Source: CALKWS01 sp035302405 (lineage in GTDB: Bacteria > Actinomycetota > Actinomycetes > Actinomycetales > Beutenbergiaceae). From it: a stretch of DNA of 64,000 bases. Positions 59,587 through 64,000 of the stretch are shown in pieces. Under the pieces are notes generated by a model. The model was not told the origin of the DNA. It saw only the letters and a program-made list of their open reading frames with translations, and did not search any database. Numbering within the stretch: position 1 is the first letter of the stretch; each line of letters opens with the position of its first letter. Made by a program: the position numbers and the translations under genes. The DNA lies in contig DATGSR010000064.1 of the NCBI GenBank assembly GCA_035302405.1, positions 62,001 to 126,000 on the forward strand. Direction: 5' to 3'.

Positions 59587-62181
59587 TCAGGTGCGAGCAC
59601 TGCGCCCGGTAAGAACTTCGCTCGGAGTTCCTACCGGCGTGGGCCGCGGGGACCGGTCCGGGGCCGCCGGCGGCGTTCGACGGTCTGCCGGTGCGCCTTC
59701 CCCTGCCGGTGAACCGTCGTCTGCCGGTGCACCCTCGTCTGCCGGTGCACTCCCGGTCGGCGTGCCACTACCCGCCGCAGTTTCGTTTCCAGTCGGCTCC
59801 ACTGGTTGACCGCCAGGTTCGCCCTTCTTCTTCGCTCGTGAGCCTGGGCGGCCGTCCTCGTTCGGTTCGGCTGCACTCGCGGGCCGAGAACCCGTCAACC
59901 GGAAGACGTCGAACACCCCTTCGATCTGTCCGACAGCACGTAGCACGTGACCCAGGTGGGAGGGCTCGGCCATCTCGAAGGCGAACCGGGAGATGGCCAC
60001 CCGGTCCTGTGAGGTGGACACGTTGGCCGAGAGGATGTTCACGTGGTTGTCGGACAGGACCTTGGTCACGTCGGACAGCAGCCCCGCCCGGTCCAGAGCC
60101 TCGACCTGGATCTGTACGAGGAAAACGCTTTGCGCGGACGGCGACCACTCGACGTCGACGATCCGCTCGGGTTGGGCCCGCAACCCGTGCAGGTTCCCGC
60201 AGTCCACGCGGTGCACCGAGACTCCCGAGCCCCGGGTGACGAAGCCGACGATCTCGTCGCCGGGTACCGGGGTGCAGCAACGGGCCAGTTTGGTGAGGAC
60301 ATCCGTCCCGTCCATTCCGGAGACGATGATGCCGGTCTCGGCGGGTCGGGACCTGGGCCTGGAGGCGCCGGGCCGAGTGACCTCGGCGATATCCTCCTCA
60401 GCGCCGTCCTCCCCACCGAGGCTGGCGACGAGTTTTTTCACCACGGTGCCAGCCGAGACATGCCCCTCGCCCACCGCTGCGTACAGGGCGGAGACGTCCT
60501 GGTACTGCATCTCATCGGCCAGCACCACGAGCATCTCGTGGTTCAGCAGCCGCTGAATAGGTAGGTTCTGCTTGCGTAGCGCCCGAGCGATCGCGCTCTT
60601 GCCGTGGTCGATCGCCTCTTCCCGGCGTTCCTTGGTGAACCACTGCCGGATCTTGTTCCGGGCCCTGGGGCTCTTGACGAACCCGAGCCAGTCGCGGCTC
60701 GGCCCCGCCCCCTCCGCGCGGGAGGTGAACACCTCCACGGTGTCACCGTGCTCCAGCGCGGATTCCAGCGGCACTAACCGGCCGTTGACACGTGCTCCGA
60801 CCGTGCGGTGCCCCACCTCGGTGTGCACGGCGTAGGCGAAGTCCACCGGCGTCGAGCCCGAGGGCAACGCGAGCACGTCCCCCTTGGGCGTGAATACGTA
60901 CACCTCGGTGCCCGACATCTCGAACCGCAGGGAGTCCAGGAACTCCCCAGGGTCGGAAGTTTCCCGCTGCCAGTCCACCAACTGCCGCAGCCACGGCATG
61001 GCCTCGACGTCGGACCCCTTGCGTTTGCTCCCGCTGCGCGCGGCTTCCTTGTACTTCCAGTGCGCGGCAACGCCGTATTCGGCCCGCCGGTGCATGTCAT
61101 AACTGCGGATCTGGATTTCTACGGGCTTGCCGGTCGGTCCAATCACCGTGGTGTGCAGTGATTGGTACATGTTGAACTTGGGCATCGCGATGTAGTCCTT
61201 GAACCGGCCGGGGACCGGGTTCCATCGCGCGTGTAGTGCACCCAACACGGCGTAGCAGTCGCGCACCGATTCCACCAGGACCCGCACGCCGACGAGGTCG
61301 TAGATGTCGGCGAAGTCCCGGCCGCGCACGATCATCTTCTGATAGATCGAGTAATAGTGCTTGGGCCTACCGGTGACGGTCGCCTTGATCTTGGCGGCCT
61401 TCAGGTCGTCCACGACCCGGCTGCGCACCTTGTTCAGGAACTCTTCGCGGGCAGGGGCGCGCTCGGCCACCAGATGGACGATCTCGTCATACACCTTGGG
61501 GTACAGGGTGGCGAAGGACAGGTCCTCCAACTCCCACTTGATCGTGTTCATCCCCAACCGGTGGGCCAGTGGGGCATAGATCTCGATCGTTTCCCGCGCC
61601 TTCCGAGCCGCAGAGTCCCGGCTCACGTACTTCCAGGTCCGCGCGTTGTGCAGCCGGTCGGCCAGTTTGATCACCAATACCCGGATATCGCGGGCCATGG
61701 CAATCACCATTTTGCGCACGGTTTCCGCCTGGGCTGCTTCCCCGTATTTCACGCGGTCCAGTTTCGTCACGCCATCGACCAGGACGGCGATCTCCTCGCC
61801 GAAGTCGGTGCGCAACTGCTCCAGGGAGTAGTTGGTGTCCTCCACGGTGTCGTGCAGCAGCGCGGCGGCCAGGGTGGGCGGGGTCAGACCCAACTCCGCC
61901 AGGATCGTCGCCACGGCCACCGGGTGGGTGATGTAGGGATCCCCGCTCTTGCGGGACTGACCCTGGTGGGATTGTTGAGCCACCCGATAGGCCCGTTCGA
62001 TCACCGATACGTCTGCTTTGGGGTGGTTGGAGCGAACCACGGCCAGCAGCGGCTCCAACGCCTTGGGGGTGCTGCTCGCCCGGGCACCGAATCGGCCCAG
62101 CGCTGAGCGCACACGCGAACCAGGCACCACCGGGTCCGGGGCGCTGTTCGTGGTGGTACTCACCGGGGCTCGCTCGTCCAT
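59587..62181 (-). CDS. rel: Bifunctional (p)ppGpp synthetase/hydrolase Rel
   Basis: Makes and breaks the alarmone (p)ppGpp in the stringent response. It has 864 residues from ATG 62181. Hydrolase domain with HD in ALLHDTVEDTNYS and LADRLHNART; synthetase domain with GRDFADIYDLVGVRVL, MPKFNMYQSLHTTVIG and VEIQIRSYDMH; TGS domain (TPKGDVLALPSGSTPVDFAY); zinc-finger-like CCTPVPGDEIVGF region; and C-terminal ACT domain. After the ACT domain comes a ~95-residue Gly/Ala/Pro/Asp-rich tail with 6-residue repeats, which most Rel proteins lack. Confidence 0.96.
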   Translation of the reverse strand: MDERAPVSTTTNSAPDPVVPGSRVRSALGRFGARASSTPKALEPLLAVVRSNHPKADVSVIERAYRVAQQSHQGQSRKSGDPYITHPVAVATILAELGLTPPTLAAALLHDTVEDTNYSLEQLRTDFGEEIAVLVDGVTKLDRVKYGEAAQAETVRKMVIAMARDIRVLVIKLADRLHNARTWKYVSRDSAARKARETIEIYAPLAHRLGMNTIKWELEDLSFATLYPKVYDEIVHLVAERAPAREEFLNKVRSRVVDDLKAAKIKATVTGRPKHYYSIYQKMIVRGRDFADIYDLVGVRVLVESVRDCYAVLGALHARWNPVPGRFKDYIAMPKFNMYQSLHTTVIGPTGKPVEIQIRSYDMHRRAEYGVAAHWKYKEAARSGSKRKGSDVEAMPWLRQLVDWQRETSDPGEFLDSLRFEMSGTEVYVFTPKGDVLALPSGSTPVDFAYAVHTEVGHRTVGARVNGRLVPLESALEHGDTVEVFTSRAEGAGPSRDWLGFVKSPRARNKIRQWFTKERREEAIDHGKSAIARALRKQNLPIQRLLNHEMLVVLADEMQYQDVSALYAAVGEGHVSAGTVVKKLVASLGGEDGAEEDIAEVTRPGASRPRSRPAETGIIVSGMDGTDVLTKLARCCTPVPGDEIVGFVTRGSGVSVHRVDCGNLHGLRAQPERIVDVEWSPSAQSVFLVQIQVEALDRAGLLSDVTKVLSDNHVNILSANVSTSQDRVAISRFAFEMAEPSHLGHVLRAVGQIEGVFDVFRLTGSRPASAAEPNEDGRPGSRAKKKGEPGGQPVEPTGNETAAGSGTPTGSAPADEGAPADDGSPAGEGAPADRRTPPAAPDRSPRPTPVGTPSEVLTGRSART
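59684..59755. repeat. 18-bp tandem repeat in the 3' end of rel
   Basis: Four units at 59684-59701, 59702-59719, 59720-59737 and 59738-59755 with core CTGCCGGTG. On the minus strand they encode six-residue units like DEGAPA, DDGSPA and GEGAPA in the disordered Rel tail. Confidence 0.9.
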
Positions 62182-62317
62182 CTTCCTATGGTACGCAACG
62201 AGCAACCGATCGGCGGTATGCGTTCGGCCACGGCACAATAGCCGCTACGAAAGGCCGCCCGGAGATCTCCGCACCGTGCGGCCAGACTCCGGGGCTCGGC
62301 GGGCCGATGGACCTTGG

Positions 62318-62848
62318 TTAGTCCCGCAGCAGCGTGTGCACGGGCCAGTCGCTGAGTCGCTCGCGCCCGTCTAGGTCGGCCAACTCCAGCAGCACCCCGA
62401 TACCGGTCACTTGGGCACCCACGCGCTCGAGCAGATGTGCCGCCGCCCGGGCGGTGCCGCCGGTGGCCAGGACGTCGTCCACCAGGGCGACCTTGCTGCC
62501 GGGGCTGATTCCGACTTCGGAAACTTCCAGTTCGGCGGTGCCGTACTCCAACTCGTAGCGTTGCCGGTGGACCGGTGGCGGCAGTTTGCCGGCCTTGCGC
62601 ACTGCGAGCACACCGGTACCCAACCGGAGCGCCAGCGGGGCGGCCAGCAGGAATCCCCGCGCTTCCACCCCGGCGACGGCGTCGATGTCGGTGCCGAACA
62701 GTTCAGCGAGGCGGTCCACCGCGGCGCTGAAGGTGTCCCGATCGGCCAGCAGCGGGGTGATGTCCCGGAACAGCACACCCGGTTCGGGGTAATCAGGCAC
62801 GTGCCGCATCCGTTCGCGGATCCGCTCCGCCAGTGCCACGGGGGTCAC
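62318..62848 (-). CDS. apt: Adenine phosphoribosyltransferase
   Basis: Salvages adenine to AMP using PRPP. It has 176 residues. N-terminal hood VPDYPEPGVLFRDITPLL, GVEARGFLLAAPLALRL and the PRPP loop VALVDDVLATGGTARAAA are intact. GTG 62848 overlaps the secF stop as GTGA, the usual secD-secF-apt order upstream of rel. Confidence 0.97.
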   Translation of the reverse strand: MTPVALAERIRERMRHVPDYPEPGVLFRDITPLLADRDTFSAAVDRLAELFGTDIDAVAGVEARGFLLAAPLALRLGTGVLAVRKAGKLPPPVHRQRYELEYGTAELEVSEVGISPGSKVALVDDVLATGGTARAAAHLLERVGAQVTGIGVLLELADLDGRERLSDWPVHTLLRD

Positions 62849-63951
62849 CGGTTCCTCGACCTACGTCGCTTGGGTTGCGCGGCATGGCCCAGGTGTTCGC
62901 CTGCTACCAGTCCCCCGGCGCGCGCACTGGTGAGTGAGGAGTCCAACTCCAGGCCGTCCTGCTCGGCTTGTGCGATCCGGCGTTCGCGGCGCTCCAGCAC
63001 CTTCTCGGTGTGCTTACGCACTGCCGGATCACGTTCACGCAGGGCGACCTCGATGGGAGTGGCGATGAAGATCGAGGAAACCGTGGAGCAAGCCAGCCCG
63101 ATGAACAATGCCAGGGAGATGTCCCGCAGGGTCCCGGCGCCCATGAGGAACGCACCAACGAACAGGATCCCGCCGACCGGCAGTAGGCCCACGATCGAGG
63201 TGTTGATCGAGCGCACCAGGGTCTGGTTCACCGCGAGGTTCGCCGCCTCGGCATAGGTGTACTTGGTCTGTTCCTGGTACAGGTTGGTGTTCTCCCGCAC
63301 CTTGTCGAACACCACCACCGTGTCGTACAGGGAGTATCCCAGGATGGTCAGGAACCCGATCACCGAGGCCGGCGTCACCTCGAAGCCGATCAGGGCGTAG
63401 ACCCCAACGGTGACGACCAGGTCATGCAGTAGCGCCACCAGCGCCGCCACCGCCATCTTCCAGTGCCGGAAGTAAACGGCCATCACCCCGGCGACCAGAA
63501 CCAGGAAGATCAATCCGCCCTGGAGCGCCTGAGTGGTCACATCCTGCCCCCAGGTGGGGCCGACGAACGAACTGGTCACGTCGCTGACCGGGACCTGGTA
63601 GGCCTCCGCAAGCAGTTCACGCAGTTGAGTGGTCTCGGCGTCGCTGAGTTCCTCGGTCTGCACACGCACCGTGTCCGAGCCGATGTTGGACACCCGCGGC
63701 ACCTGGTCGGCATCCATCTGGGCCACGGCGTCGTGGGCCGGCTGCTGATCGGTGATGGCCGTCCCGGAGACGGTGAACTCCGAACCGCCGCGGAACTCGA
63801 TGCCGGGGTTCAGCCCGCGGATCCCCAGCACCAGCAGTGCACCGATGACCAGCGCGACCCCGATCGTGAGCCAGCGTCGCCGGTTCTGCACGATCGCGAA
63901 CGACTTCTTCCCGGTGTACAGGTCGTTACCGAGTTGGGAGAAGCTCCTCAT
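62845..63951 (-). CDS. secF: Protein translocase subunit SecF
   Basis: RND-type membrane subunit that works with SecD to pull exported proteins through SecYEG using the proton gradient. It has 368 residues and six transmembrane helices. First periplasmic domain starts GIEFRGGSEFTV; the conserved VGPTWGQDVTTQAL-type region and helix 4 with GYSLYDTVVVFDKVREN are seen. The cytoplasmic C-terminal tail is long and basic. ATG 63951 overlaps the secD stop (TGATG). Confidence 0.97.
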   Translation of the reverse strand: MRSFSQLGNDLYTGKKSFAIVQNRRRWLTIGVALVIGALLVLGIRGLNPGIEFRGGSEFTVSGTAITDQQPAHDAVAQMDADQVPRVSNIGSDTVRVQTEELSDAETTQLRELLAEAYQVPVSDVTSSFVGPTWGQDVTTQALQGGLIFLVLVAGVMAVYFRHWKMAVAALVALLHDLVVTVGVYALIGFEVTPASVIGFLTILGYSLYDTVVVFDKVRENTNLYQEQTKYTYAEAANLAVNQTLVRSINTSIVGLLPVGGILFVGAFLMGAGTLRDISLALFIGLACSTVSSIFIATPIEVALRERDPAVRKHTEKVLERRERRIAQAEQDGLELDSSLTSARAGGLVAGEHLGHAAQPKRRRSRNR

Positions 63952-64000
63952 CACTCGTCCCCTTTCTGCACGCCGTTGGCATCGCGGGCGGCGTCATCCG
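63951..64000 (-). CDS. secD: SecD, last 15 residues (5' part off window)
   Basis: The frame ending at TGA 63953-63951 reads DDAARDANGVQKGDE and is open to the window edge. By position and its one-base overlap with secF it is the C-terminal end of secD. Identity rests on gene order, since the visible residues are an unconserved tail. Confidence 0.75.
   Translation of the reverse strand, partial: DDAARDANGVQKGDE

Overview
This window is a gene-dense, very GC-rich stretch of actinobacterial chromosome. Nearly every protein is a conserved housekeeping product, and the gene order (rpe, rsmB, fmt, priA, metK, coaBC, rpoZ, gmk, mihF, pyr operon, nusB, efp, aro genes, mltG, ruvX, alaS, rpsD, aspS, hisS, rel, apt, secF, secD) is the classic actinobacterial order. 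Actinobacterial markers include mIHF, pafB/pafC, HelY, a helicase-dead PriA and a type 2 OMP decarboxylase. My best guess is a member of the Micrococcales; the genus cannot be told from the sequence alone. Almost all genes lie on the minus strand. I saw no rRNA or tRNA gene, insertion sequence, prophage or CRISPR array.

Layout from left to right. At 1-7.8 kb is helY (3' end off the window), a diacylglycerol-kinase-like gene, tatC, tatA, a small membrane protein, and pafC and pafB. The Pup/proteasome genes that often sit next to pafB are not here. At 7.9-10.6 kb are a DUF3866 protein, a PH-domain protein, hisG and hisE. At 10.6-12.7 kb an FMN riboswitch precedes an ABC permease and a lipoprotein binding protein (ribX, ribY). 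They sit between rpe and hisE, where many relatives carry riboflavin synthesis genes. At 12.8-22.2 kb are rpe, rsmB, fmt, priA, metK, coaBC, rpoZ, gmk and mihF. At 22.3-30.7 kb is one tightly overlapping pyrimidine operon, pyrR-pyrB-pyrC-carA-carB-pyrF, with a PyrR-binding loop at its head and no pyrD. At 31.1-36.6 kb are nusB, efp, a SatD-like regulator with a membrane partner, and aroQ, aroB, aroK, aroC. At 36.8-39.4 kb a plus-strand pair encodes a cNMP/CBS/DUF294 protein and a DEDDh exonuclease. At 39.4-46.8 kb are a prepilin peptidase, aroE, mltG, ruvX, alaS, two small membrane proteins and rpsD. At 47-64 kb are an MFS transporter, rarA, a GNAT acetyltransferase, aspS, a DeaD-type helicase, hisS, a membrane-anchored cyclophilin, a DUF349 protein, rel, apt, secF and the tail of secD.

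The most notable observations are these. (1) CarA has lost two residues of its glutaminase triad: the nucleophilic Cys and the Glu are both Gly, although the rest of the protein and CarB look intact. (2) A riboflavin uptake system under an FMN riboswitch stands where riboflavin synthesis genes are often found. (3) A SatD-like helix-turn-helix protein and a membrane protein form a two-gene module with a palindrome just upstream of the start codon. (4) Short tandem repeats (18, 24-27 and 31-34 bp periods) recur in intergenic spacers and in disordered protein segments. (5) The rpsD leader contains a perfect 10-bp hairpin. Start codons were often re-chosen from overlap and Shine-Dalgarno evidence, because the longest open frames frequently run into the upstream gene.
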